A stretch of DNA of 64,000 bases from Phanerodontia chrysosporium (Eukaryota; Basidiomycota; Agaricomycetes; Polyporales; Phanerochaetaceae). Shown one piece after another: positions 11,549-26,455 of this stretch (position 1 is the first letter of the stretch; each line of letters opens with the position of its first letter). Below the pieces are notes generated by a model. The model saw nothing but the letters and a program-made list of their open reading frames with translations, was not told the origin of the DNA and ran no database searches. Position numbers and translations under genes: made by a program. The DNA lies in the NCBI GenBank assembly GCA_001910725.1, contig MJGA01000004.1, positions 1,178,001 through 1,242,000 on the forward strand, given 5' to 3'.

Positions 11549-14500
11549 CTACGAATCTGCGCTCTCAAGCTTCCTGAGAGCGTTGAAAAGCTCTCGAAGG
11601 GCAATGAGCCCAAAGCTACGGGATCCGAATGCGTCTGCCTGCACTGTGCTGACCCTGAAAGCCACCCACGCCCGCTTCAATGCCTCTTTGTTGTCGTCAG
11701 GCTGAGAGCCGACGATGCGCGCAGCCGTCCGGAAAACGAGCTGACCAGAATGCTCTCGCATCTTCGCCATGCGTTCCTTGCGCATGTGCGGCTGGCTCGT
11801 CTGCGCGACAATTGTCCCGACGACCACTTCTTCCTCGCTGAGCATCGCCGCGTGGCGCTGCGCGATGCTGAAGGTAGTGCAGATGGTGCGGAGGGACGTC
11901 ACGTAGGACCGGTAGCAGTCCCAGAGAGAGTCGATGCGTTTCTTGCTGTAGCGATACGGCGATGCGACGAACGGTGTAATACGAACGCGCAGGGCCTCGA
12001 TGACAGGATCATTGGCCGGAAACTTGTTTCGGTCAAAGATTTCGACAACTTTGTCAATCGAAGGGAACTTTGTAGGCGTTTGCAGGACCGAGCTCGTGCT
12101 TTCTGGTACATGGTCCAAATCGATGGCACGGTACAGGCGACCGATCCACCGAGAGCTCTTGTAGTAGATTGGCGAATCGCCGTCTTGACCCTCGGGCGCG
12201 CTCCAGTCTGGTCGACAGTCTAAGGTGCTACGCGGGATTTCTTGCACATCGACGGGCATTCCAGTCTTTGGATAGTCTGCAGCCTTGCTGTGGAGTTCAG
12301 CAAGTACCTCCAGAGCTTCCTTATGCTTATGGGTAGATGAAGGATCGAGGACTCCCGGTGGGCTCTGATCCATTATGGTAAGCCAGTTCGTCGCGATGAG
12401 CCCTATGGTCTGTATCAAAAGCAGTGTGAGCTAATACAAAACAAAGCAGAGTACACGGCTACGCACGTCACTGTATAGGTATTCCGTGAGAAAATCGGCA
12501 ACGTCCAGGCGCGTACTGGGACGATCCAACGTGTTCCGCTGCGCCTTGCCGTACTCAGCGGGATCGTAGACAACCTGTGGGATAAGGAGAGGGTGGTCTG
12601 AACAGACAAACTCGTCTCCTGTGCCCGTCGTGAGTACGGCTTCCTACAGACAGTCAAAGCACGCTTACCGTCGAGATCGCCACCCCCAAGGTAGGAAGGC
12701 AGAGGTCGCGCTCCTGGAGATAATCATCAACACCAATAATCGATGACCGAACATATGCCGTGAAGACAAACCTCGGGTAGAGAACACGATTGAATTATGA
12801 AGCGGTTCGATTTCGAAAGGAGACCCCAGGGGAGGAGGGCCAATAGCCCAGGCAACTTGGACATCGCCCCGATGGCTGACCGGAGACCGGGAGACCAAGG
12901 TAGGACCATGAAGATAAATAGGCTCTTGGCCTTCGCAAGGGATGATGCATGCGAAGACCTGTCCTTCCTCCAAGTAACCATGGACGTCCGCAACACCGAC
13001 CAAATTCCACCCATTAGGCACGGGAATCCGGGCACGGTACTTCATGTCGCGTACGATGTGGTGTACACCGAAGCGCAGGACTTGTTGAGAGAATACGTCA
13101 TCAAGTGTATCGATGCCCATGTTATGTAGTTCCTGGAAAACGTCAGATAGGTCGTAGACTCGGCCAAGGTTGTAGTCGCCAAATAGCTCTGCTGCCGCCC
13201 ATAGAGACTGGACGGCGTCTCTCGTCTTGTTCATGATAGTGTCTTGCAAAGACTCCAGGAATTTATATCCACCGATAACGCAGAGCTCCTCAAGCATCAT
13301 CACAAGAGGCCGATTCAAGTAGAACCTGCTCGGCTTGACGAAGGCATCTGCGACTTCAAGCGTCCTCGAATCCTCTGCGTAGAACTTGATCATGGACGGC
13401 CGGAGACAAAGCTTGCGGCCTGGAAGCGTGTGGTCTACGCTCACCATGCCTTTCGCGCCTTGTATACGGATCTGGAAGCGACGTGGTCGCGGTTCATTCG
13501 CAAGCCTTCGCTTTACTGCGCATAGCCTATCCCATATTTCGTCTGCCAGTCGTCCAGAGATCGTGCCGATCCCGTCGGTGAACGACCGTTGTTCGTCTGC
13601 GTCCAAGATATCCGGGATGACCTCAATGTCATCGAGATCGACAGTGACCGAGGCGCTGGTCGAGGAGAAGCACTGAGCAAGGCGTGCACCATAGCGTGCG
13701 GGGCACATGAGGAGCTCCGGGTCGTACTGTATTCCGTCGAAGACTCCAAGACCGGCTATGATCTTGTCGACAGTGATATCTTCCTCGTGCTGACTTCCAT
13801 CTGGCGCGACCGTTCGCAGCTTGAAGTTCCTCACGAACCAGGCTGTGTGTTCCTTCAGGGATGCCTGCGTGTAGCCTAGGAAGTCGAAATGACGGCCTGC
13901 GATGACGAGGCCGCGGCGGAGAACGTTCCCGAATCTCTTGTGGATGAACGAACGGCAATCGACTTCGCGGTCGGAACGGAATTGGAGGCGCGCCTCGTCT
14001 GTAAAGCGGACACGAAGGAAGCATGATGTATGCTGCGCGTACTTCCGTACGACACGGTTGCACTGCTCGAGGAAGGGGCCGTCCAGGCGAATTGTCGAGG
14101 GTGTTACCACGGCGTGGTAGCACTCGAACTGCTGGTGGGTGCCTTTCGCGATGTCGTCTGGGGAGGGACCAGGAAGCGGTGGTTGGAATTCCTTCCGGCA
14201 GCGGATGAAGTGCTCCTTCAAAGCGTCCTTGGATTCTTGGCGTTGCGGTACCACGAGGGGTCTCGTGCTTCGTGGGCAAGATACCTTACGAACGCGGCGA
14301 GATACCTCACGTCCTTGTCCGCTGCCATTCTGTCAAGCTGCTTGCGTAGCGACAGGATCTCCTGCAGGTCAAGAATGTTGTTCCTCGCAAGAATGTCGAC
14401 CTGGAATGCGAGCTCCCACTCCAACTCGACCAGCCATTTGCGGTACTCTGCCTGAACAGGGGCGGCGAAGAGACCGCGTCTTGGGTGCGCGACCAGATGA

Positions 14501-15525
14501 ATGTGCCTATTACGCTTGATACGCGCATGTTTGCACAGCCAGATCAGGTTCTCGTGGGCGCTTTCGTCGTCGCAGACGAAACGGAGGGCAAGGGAGGTGT
14601 ACATTGCGTACGCGGCATGTTCAGGATCGAAGGCAGCTAGACGCTGACGGGGCTGCTTGCGGCGTTTGCCCTGTTCCTTGGACGTGGCTTCCTCGGCCTC
14701 CTCGTGTTCGTACGTAGGTGACCAGTGCAAGGCGAGGAACAAGACGCTTTGGGTCGCAGATTGTTGATGGACGCTAGCCCACGCGATTTGTGCTGCACGG
14801 ATGACGACGATGATACTGTCTTTCCCTGTAGCGTTTCTAACCTGTATGCGAAACTCTCTACGTTTCCCATAGAACGCAAGTGTCCCGAAGCCCTTGCATG
14901 TCTTCTCGTACTCCACGGAGTAGAGGCCGTCTCGGCATTCCCAGCCGAATTGAAGGGCGGAGACAGAGACAGTGTGTTCGCGAAAATCGTTCTCGAGCTG
15001 CTTCTGGTTTTTCCTCCGCTGCTTCTGTTCTGCTTCGAGTTGCTGGAAGTCAATTAAATGTTCTGATTGGTCTGCCTCGTAGCGTTGGGCTTCCTCGCCA
15101 TTCAAGTTTTCGTCCTCGTAGCTCTCCTCTTCATACTTATCTTCTTCGAGGCCTTCTTCTACAATCTCCTGAAGTTCTTCTTCAATCTCGTGATACGGCT
15201 TAGTTGTTATCCTCTCCAGAGTCGCAGGTTGAGGGTCGGACTCGCTCTTCCTGAAACCGAGATCGTACCAGCCGACCGACACGGAGCTCGCAGGTGATGA
15301 ACCACCGTAAGCGTGTAGAAACTGCTCTCCGATGTCATGAGTAGGAAGCGTGAGCAGTCCTTCACGACAATGATCTTCATTCTTGTCAGGAAACAAGACG
15401 AACTCGAAGTTGATCAAGGGCTTGTCGCCACCCTGAAACCCCGGCGAGTGCAAGATATTCGCAATCGCGCGCTGCACATCTCGGGCACTCGCGCTTGGGC
15501 ATATATTGAAAATTTGGACGTCCAT
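11549..15525 (-). CDS. Cellular RNA-dependent RNA polymerase 2, reading frame interrupted by a single-base break
   Basis: Paralogue of RdRP 1, the upstream copy of the tandem pair. The N-terminus (MDVQIFNICPSASARDV) aligns with that of RdRP 1 but is followed by an acidic Glu-rich insert near residues 100-150 (plus-strand 15060-15220). The polymerase domain has FTDGIGTIS, RIQGAKGMVSV, RPSMIKFYAEDSR, NRPLVMMLEELCVIGGY, RIPVPNGWNLVGVADV and GGGDLDGDEF, so the catalytic aspartates are present. Near 14233 the frame slips: PSWYRNAKN is read in one frame and SKDALKEHFIRC in another, while RdRP 1 aligns continuously across the point. No AG/GT pair fixes this without deleting conserved residues; a 63-nt GTAAGG...CAAG intron is possible but would remove about 20 conserved residues. 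Either an assembly error or a recent pseudogene. Confidence 0.88.
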
Positions 15526-16301
15526 AAATCTGTCTTACCAGTGAGCGCTGTGAAAGGACAAGATGCTTCTGAACGTACCCCTCGCTTACAGCGGCCTGGA
15601 ATCCGAACTATGAACCTCGACGTGGCGCGAGCTAGCAGAGCCAGCTGCGATGCATCCTGCGTCCTGACGATGGACAGGACACGCGCCCAGGCTTATCACA
15701 TTAATCATCGACAGGAGAAGTGGAAAGACCGGATTGAATTCCTCTATGGGTAGAACCCGCATTCCCATGACCAGCAGATCGTCGCCCACGCAAACTCACT
15801 TCTGGCCACGGAATGGTTCATGAGACAAGGGGTCAGACTGTCAACGGAGTGCGTAACACAGTAGTAGTCGCGGACATCGGTGCCGTGTGCGACCCGCATC
15901 AGCCGGAGAACGGCTGGGAGGTGCGGGAGTAGAAGAGCCAATACCGAGGAGTCTATTCTTGGAGCTTGCGAGCAGGGCGACTCGAATACGAGAGTGGACG
16001 AGAGTAGACAGACTTTGTATATGTATCGTCAAAGCTGAGAGAGAACGTGTCAAGCATAATCTTGCGCGTGATGATGATACGCATGTGTGCAGTCCGCTGT
16101 TTGAAGGTTGTGGGAGAAGGAGCGCGAAGTGGCGGTCAGAGGACAAGCGGCCAAGCGGGCTTGTGGTAGAGCCAACCTTCATCCGACGTCTCTACGACTG
16201 CGGGCGAGATCTGACCGTCCCAACAGTTCTCATCTTGTCCTCTCACTGCCACGTCCTCAGAGCCCCTTGAAAATCCTCGCTCGAGGGCCTCTACTGGCAA
16301 G
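15526..16301. promoter_or_regulatory. Divergent region between RdRP 2 and the GT15 mannosyltransferase
   Basis: About 775 bp between two start codons facing away from each other, one of the longest gene-free stretches. The small ORFs inside have no protein-like composition and no intron signals that would join them. I see no TATA box or repeat I can defend. Confidence 0.4.
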
Positions 16302-18128
16302 ATGATGACGCCTATGCGATATGTTGTGCTGGTGCTGGGCATCATTGTACGTCCTTCGTCCCGCCTCTGCGACCGCCTGGCGCCATGACCTTGTCTCTTT
16401 ACAGATCAGTCTTCACTTCATCCTTAGCTTTTCGCACGAGGAGTATGGTCGTGCAACGTCAATATCCAATCTCGCAAGCCAGCTGAAGAGCAACACAAAT
16501 CGCCCACCATACATGGATGGCGTCCCAGACGAATACCGCCACCCTGCTGATGCGGGTTTGCCTCCTACTGCTCGCCGCGCGAATGCTACGTTTGTCCTGC
16601 TGGCCCGGAACAGTGACCTCAACGGCATCATGATGAGCATGAAGCAAATGGGTACGCAGTCGCCGTCATGGCATTGAGATATCGGCTTACACCGTCGTAG
16701 AGGACCGTTTCAACAAGAAGTTCAAGTACCCCTACACCTTTCTGAACGAGGAGCCATTCACCGACGAATTCAAGACGTACGTCCCTATAATGCCCCCTCT
16801 GATACACAGCTGATCGGACGTCTCCAGGCTTGTCACTGAGCTTACGGACGCCCCGGTTCATTTTGGCTTGATTCCCAAGGAACACTGGTACCAGCCGGAC
16901 TGGATCGACGAGGCCAAGGCAACCGCTGCACGCGAGGAGATGGTCAGGAACCAGGTTATTTATGGGGGTGGGTAGACCTTCACTGCCCACGTTGTACTCG
17001 CTAATGACATCGTGCAGGCAGCGTACCGTCAGTTGTGACATTACCGTCAAATAACATTTCAAGCTAACCCGCATCCAGATACCGCAACATGTGTCGCTTC
17101 AACTCAGGCGTGCGTTATGTCTGTCATTTGATTCTGACACCATGCTTACCGTAGAACACAGTTCTTCTTCCGTCATGAACTCTTGCAGAACTACAAGTAC
17201 TACTGGCGCATCGAGTAGGTGAAACCAGCTCATCCCTATGCTCGTGGCTAAGAATATCCTAGGCCCGATGTCACCTTCTTCTGCGACCTGGACTATGATG
17301 TAAGCAGGGTGGGTGCGCATTCCTGAGAACATACTGACAAGCCTCGACATAGCCATTCTTAGTTATGCAAGACCAGAACAAGGTTTATGGTAGCTACATT
17401 CGACTGTCAAGATGACAGCATGCCTGATGACCGTGCGTAGGCTTCACCGTCTCTCTGTACGAGTACGAATCAACCATCCCCACGCTGTGGGACGCGGTGA
17501 AGGGTAAGTTTCGTCTCCCGGGGCAGTCTGATTGTTGCTTACCTGTCGAGACCGCAGAATTTATAGCTGAGAACCCCGATCTCATTGAACACGACAACGC
17601 CATGGGCTTCATATCCGATAACGGCGGTAACACCTACAACCGCTGCCACTGTGCGTAGAACAGTGCAACTACAGGGCTTACCTCATTACTTATCATTCGG
17701 AATTTAGTCTGGAGTAACTTTGAGATTGGCGACCTCGACTTCTGGCGTAGCGAGGCTTACATGAAGTTCTTCGAGCACCTCGACTCAAAAGGTGGCTTTT
17801 ACTACGAGGTATGTCCCTGAACGCCTATTGCACATTTCGCGTCCAACCAAGTGTCCACAGCGTTGGGGTGACGCACCTGTACACAGTATTGGTGCTGCTC
17901 TGCTTGCCAAGAAGGAGCAAATTCACTTTTTCAACGACATCGGTACGTGAACCCTGCCGGACAGTTGCTACTTGGAGGCTGACTGTCCGCGCAGGTTACC
18001 GCCACAACCCCTTCCAACACTGCCCGCAAGGCGACCTCCACAAGAAGGGCAAGTGTTGGTGCAACCCGCACGACAACTTCGATTACGAGTGGTACTCGTG
18101 TCTCACGCGCTACGACAAGCTGTTCTAA
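16302..18128 (+). CDS. GT15 alpha-1,2-mannosyltransferase (KRE2/KTR/MNT1 family)
   Basis: Golgi type II enzyme that transfers mannose from GDP-mannose to N- and O-linked glycans. A short cytosolic start is followed by a membrane anchor (residues about 6-25, [18 protein letters not shown]). After a stem region, the GT15 catalytic domain shows [96 protein letters not shown] (with the Glu implicated in catalysis in this family), [31 protein letters not shown] and HCPQGD. It ends normally with [11 protein letters not shown]. The gene is broken into about ten exons, one of which (17018-17027) is only 10 nt. The exact member (KRE2, KTR1 and so on) cannot be named. Confidence 0.95.
17018..17027 (+). 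other. 10-nt microexon in the GT15 mannosyltransferase
   Basis: Exon gcagcgtacc lies between a 50-nt intron (16968-17017) and a 51-nt intron (17028-17078), both GT-AG. It encodes the Gly-Ser-Val-Pro link that joins VIYG to [10 protein letters not shown], a stretch conserved in the family, so leaving it out would break the domain. Confidence 0.8.
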
Positions 18129-18325
18129 TTGTGGGCCGTGTCGGATGTACTCTTGCTTGTAGTGCAGTCTCTGCTTTGTATTTATTGTCTCTATACCAAG
18201 CGTACCAACGCAGATGGTACACCACGAACACCCCTGTGTGCAGCGCTTTCAACTCAAGATGGGCGACATGGGCCCGTAGTGGAGGGCATGATGAGGTTTT
18301 GATTGTCCAATAGTGCATGATGATA
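18129..18325. other. Convergent 3' spacer between the GT15 gene and PIK1
   Basis: About 200 bp holding both 3' UTRs. A 10-bp palindrome (atgatatcat) spans 18320-18329 at the PIK1 stop codon. No gene is seen. Confidence 0.5.
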
Positions 18326-22188
<3,863 letters not shown>

Positions 22189-22394
22189 GTCACTTCGTCG
22201 AAGGGTATTTCATCCAGCAGAGGGTTGTGCGGGGGTCTGAGCCCACGCTGGGAGGACTCAAAGCGGGAGCAGCGTGAAAGCGTCGGCATGCCAGACGCCC
22301 GCCCCGGACACGTCTCGAGAAGCGCCCATATACCGACGCCGGCGACACGTCGATCCAGCGCTTGCCCACTCGCTCACGCTTGCTCGCAGCCGCG

Positions 22395-23610
22395 ATGTTG
22401 CTGCTCCCTCTTCTCGCCCTCCTGGCCCTGCCACTCTGCCAGGCACTCATATCCAAAGAGCAGGCGCAGGAAGAGCTCTCTAGGCTTGCCGCTGCAAACA
22501 ATGGCGTCGTCACCATTGACGAACGCACCTTTGAGATGCTCACCCTGCCTAACCGCGAGTGGTCTTCGACTATAATATTCACTGCCATGGACCCCAGGCG
22601 CAAGTGTGGTCCTTGCAAGTATGTCATTGCACTCACGCCGAAAATACACGCGTCTAATATACGGTCAGGTCGTTCCAGCCCGCATTCGACACTGTCGCGA
22701 AGGCTTGGACGAAGGTCGCCCCGGAGCACAGGAACCAGCACTTCTTCGCATACGCGAACTTCGAGGATGCCATGAGTGTGTTTTCGAAGGTATGCTGCAA
22801 CAAACTGTTGCCTGTGGACCACGCTAAGTCTTGCAGGTTGGGGTTCAATCTGCCCCTCTCGTCTACATTTACCCCGCGATGGAAGGCCCCCACAAGACTC
22901 CGAACGGTAGGACTACCCCGCTCAGCTACGACTTCTCAGGGTCAGTACCAAGATCGAATTATTGACACGGCTGGACTACTAACATCCCGCTCAGCGGCTT
23001 CGATCCCGAGCCCTTTGCGCAGTATGTCTCCCGCCACACGCCCGTACCCATTCCGTACAGCCCGCCCATCGACTGGATGAAGTACGCGACTATCGGTGCC
23101 ACCATTCTGCTTGCTACCACTGCCTTGCGTGTCATCTCGCCGCTCCTGAAGTCTCGCTGGATCTGGGCCATTGCTACAGTGCTCACTATCCTGACCATGA
23201 CTGGAGGCCACATGTTCGTCCGCATTCGTGAAATGCCCTACTCTGGCGAAGGCGGTCAGTGGATTGCTGCTGGCTATCAAAACCAGTTCGGACAGGAGAC
23301 TCAGGTCGTGGCAATGATGTGTACGTGCTTCTAAGAACTCTCGCTTGCCCTGCGAGGATATTAATAGTCTTTCTCAGATGGCCTCCTCAGCGCCGCATTC
23401 CTGATGCTCACCATGGTCGCCCCGTACCAAACATCGCCAAGGCGTCAACAGTTCCAGATCTGGCTGTGGTCTGCTGTCATCTTCATCATGTTCTCTGTTC
23501 TGGTTTCGCTATTCCGTGTGAAAAATAGAGGTCAGTGTGTCCATGCGCACGCTACGAAACTTTGCTAATTGCTATTGTCTGCAGGATATCCGTTCAAGCT
23601 TTTGTTATAA
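22395..23610 (+). CDS. OST3: Oligosaccharyltransferase subunit OST3/OST6 (MAGT1/TUSC3 family)
   Basis: Oxidoreductase subunit of the ER oligosaccharyltransferase that holds acceptor proteins through mixed disulfides during N-glycosylation. Residues 1-17 are a signal peptide (MLLLPLLALLALPLCQA). The lumenal thioredoxin-like domain has the redox CxxC motif as CGPCK, then SFQPAFDTVAKAW, HFFAYANFEDAMSVF and APLVYIYPAMEG. Four membrane helices follow (YATIGATILLATTALRVI; WIWAIATVLTILTMTGGHMFV; LLSAAFLMLTMVA; WLWSAVIFIMFSVLVSLF) and the protein ends NRGYPFKLLL. Length is about 320 aa, normal for the family. Several short introns join in phase. It is divergent from PIK1 with a 206-bp shared promoter. 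OST3 versus OST6 cannot be told apart. Confidence 0.95.
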
Positions 23611-24021
23611 ATCCCTCATATGCATGAATTAGGAACGTGCCTGGTGCATTCTGAATATGTACATATTCGTGTTCATTCACGAATAATCAGTGCAACCTTC
23701 GAAACGTCGAGGCCCGGAGAGAGGCTGACCTGCATAAGACATTCGAGGATCCGATCAATGCCATCCGCGCGTGCGAGACATACGGGAGAGGAACAAGTCC
23801 GCTCCCATAGTTGTTGCCCGGTCCGCGTCACTTAACGGTCCGTCAGGCTAGTACATATTGCATCGACTGACATCCCCCGTGTTCTCGAGGTCGTCATACC
23901 ACGCGGCCACGTGATGGGCTCCGGTATCTCTCCGCGGCCTCGGGGCCCGCTCGCTTCCTCAAACTCGCAAGGTATATAGCCAGGAGCGATCCAACAGCGT
24001 CGCTACACTGCAGCTGACGCG
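23611..24021. promoter_or_regulatory. OST3 3' UTR and GH43 promoter
   Basis: The OST3 3' side holds a perfect 16-bp palindrome at 23653-23668 overlapping an 8-bp stem hairpin (23664-23671 with 23678-23685). The GH43 side has a TATA box (tatata) at 23973-23978, 44 bp before the ATG, and a CACGTG E-box-like hexamer near 23909. No gene is seen. Confidence 0.6.
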
Positions 24022-26291
24022 ATGCAACATATTGCGAGGGCGAGCTTCGCCGTGCTGTCCCTTCTGACAGCGCTTGCAGGGGTCCCTGCAGTCGCCGCTG
24101 GTCGTGTCGCTCACTCGAAGTCCAAACCATATCACAACCCGATCATCAGCGGCTTCGCACCAGATCCGTCATGCATCCGTGTAGATGCCCAGTACTTCTG
24201 CGTGACGAGCTCGTTCAGTGCGTTCCCCGGCATACCCGTCTACACCTCCAGAGACTTGGTGCAATGGCAGCAAATCGGTAGGTCCTGTCCGGGCTTGTCT
24301 GTCTCGCTTCCTCTGATCCTGCGTCATAGGTAACGTGCTGTCAAGACCGGAACAACTCCCACAGCTCGCGCTCGTAAACCAGACGACTGGTGGAATTTGG
24401 GCCGCTACTATACGGCATCACGAGGGCGTATTCTACGTGACAACCACGTTGGTCTTCGACGGCGCGCCGCAGCTGTCGCCTACGCGTTGGGACAATGTGA
24501 GGCAGCTGAGATACATTCGACTTGCTCTGCGTCCTAACTAATGTTCTAGTTGATTTTCAATACTACCGACATCTGGGCAAACAATGGCAACGGCTGGTCT
24601 GATCCAGTTCATTTCACGTTCCAAGGCTACGACACGTCGCTGTTTTGGGATGACGACGGCACGGCGTATGTCCAAGGTTCGCATGCCTGGCACGTATTCC
24701 CGGCCATAGAACAGTTCAAGATCGATGTAAGGACCGGAGAGAACCTCAGCGAGCCGATTATCCTATGGAACGGCACCGGAGGACTTGTGAGTTCATACAT
24801 ATGAACTTCTCGAATTTGTTGACCCAAAACTTCCGTATTAGGCTCCGGAGGCTCCCCACGTCTTCAAGAGGACAGACGGTTATTACTTGATGATCGCCGA
24901 AGGTAGAGCTGTCGAGCTTATGAAACAGACCACCAACTGACATGACTACACAGGCGGAACTGGTCTCGGCCATATGGTGACGTACGTGTCTCTAGAGACA
25001 CTGCTTCGGTAGACTTACTACCAGCACCCTAGCATGGCGAAGTCCCCTAATGTCACTGGTCCCTATACCGGCTATGCAAATAATCCGGTCTTGACCAACG
25101 CCAACACTTCGGAATACTGTGCGTAAGTTTGGCGAGTAGTTCATGATGTCATACTAATCCTGCTCTCGCCACAGTGCAAACAGTAGGACACGCTGACCTC
25201 TTCACCGACACTGCTGGGAACTGGTGGGGAGTTGCCCTTGCCACCAGAAACGCTACCGTCAACTAGTGGGTGGTTCATTTGCAGCTAAATGTGGATCGAC
25301 TAATCGCCACTAGCCCTATGGGTCGTGAAACTGTTTTGGTACCGGTGGTCTGGGAAGAAGGGCAGTTTCCTGTGTTCAACGGTGCCACGCCTGGTCGCGC
25401 ATACATCAATATGACAGGCCCACTGCCCGCTTCGCAACGGGTAGGTGCCCTGCATGTCTTTCGTGCCGACTCATAACGGCTGACACTACATGAATAGCCA
25501 ACTTTCAGTGACATGAAGGATCCGCTGGTTGGCCGCGCGCAGCACGTCGTCTTCCCCAGCGGTCCGCATGCATCCCTCTCCGATATCCCACGCCAGCTCG
25601 TCTACTATCGGCTGCCAGATTTCTCTCGCTTCACTGTGTCGCCGCCATCCCATCCTAACACCCTGCGAATGATGGGCTCTGCAGAAAACATCACAGGAAC
25701 AGGCGGCATCGGGACCAGCACGTTCATTGCTCGGCGTCAAGATGCACTCGAGTTCACTGCAGAAGCGACACTTGAGTTTGCTCCGAAGCTATCAGACCCA
25801 GTTGTAGAAGACGAAGAGGCCGGCATGACGCTCTTCATTCAGAGAACGCAGCACTTCGACCTAGGCGTCGTCGCTCTCCGAGATGCCACCAGCGAGAAGC
25901 TCGGGAAGTTCATCCGCTTGCGCACGTTCAGTGCGAACTCGAGTGCTGACGGCATGAATGACGGCTACTCACAACCTGGTATTGTGCCCCTTCCTTCCAA
26001 TGTCGACAAGCTTCGCCTTCGCGTTCAGGCAGTTAATGCCTCCACATACGCATTCTCATATCTTGCTTCCGGGGTGAGATCCAGCAAGTGGACGATCGTG
26101 GGCTATGGGGCTGCTAGAGAAGTCAGCGGCGGCTTCACTGGAGTGAGTATCCTGCCTTCATTGCCTTTCTATACTATGCTGACTACAGACAGACCCTTGT
26201 AGGAATGTTTGCGACAGGCAACGGGCATAACTCGACTACACCCGCGTATTTCAGTGACTTTACATACGAACCTGTAGAGAACGTTTATTGA
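24022..26291 (+). CDS. Secreted glycoside hydrolase family 43 (beta-xylosidase/alpha-L-arabinofuranosidase type)
   Basis: Extracellular enzyme that trims hemicellulose side chains or xylo-oligosaccharides. Residues 1-26 form a signal peptide ending near AVAAG. The five-bladed propeller domain opens with YHNPIISGFAPDPSC, whose Asp is the family general base. TSLFWDDDGTAYV lies at the position of the pKa-modulating Asp, and APEAPHVFKR carries the general-acid Glu; all three regions are present. The C-terminal third (from about FSDMKDPLVG) is the beta-sandwich found in long GH43 xylosidases, with FIARRQDALEFTAEATLEF, AGMTLFIQRTQHFDLGV and FSDFTYEPVENVY at the end. Many NxS/T sites fit secretion. 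At least eight introns join in phase. Substrate preference cannot be read from sequence alone. Confidence 0.92.
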
Positions 26292-26385
26292 CACGACATT
26301 TCGTCGATTATACGGCCGTGGGCTTGGTTTGCGTACACCCTTGTCCGTATGGTAGCCGTAGGAACGTCCATCTCGACATCAAATG

Positions 26386-26399
26386 CCTAACCCTAACCC
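26386..26399. repeat. Interstitial telomere-like repeat
   Basis: CCTAACCCTAACCC, just over two units of the TTAGGG-type repeat used by most filamentous fungi, in an intergenic region. Confidence 0.75.
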
Positions 26400-26429
26400 G
26401 ATTCGTAATGATATCGGCGTAGACGCCTG

Positions 26430-26455
26430 AACGCGCCAAACGCGCCAACGCGCCA
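26430..26455. repeat. Three near-tandem copies of AACGCGCCA
   Basis: Copies at 26430-26438, 26439-26447 and 26447-26455, identical to each other; the second and third share one base. Read on the other strand each is TGGCGCGTT, which resembles E2F/SBF-type sites. Confidence 0.8.

Noticed and set aside
7310..15525. Mycovirus-derived polymerase insertion
   Set aside because: The polymerases have introns, the DLDGD loop and the N-terminal fold of cellular RdRPs, not the GDD palm motif of viral enzymes.
15586..16182. Small genes between RdRP 2 and the GT15 gene
   Set aside because: Only short unlinked frames with no motif, codon pattern or splice signals.
23846..23851. GGCTAG as an XlnR-type xylanase regulator site upstream of GH43
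   Set aside because: A single 6-bp match, and this regulator is characterised in ascomycetes; there is no support for its use in basidiomycetes.
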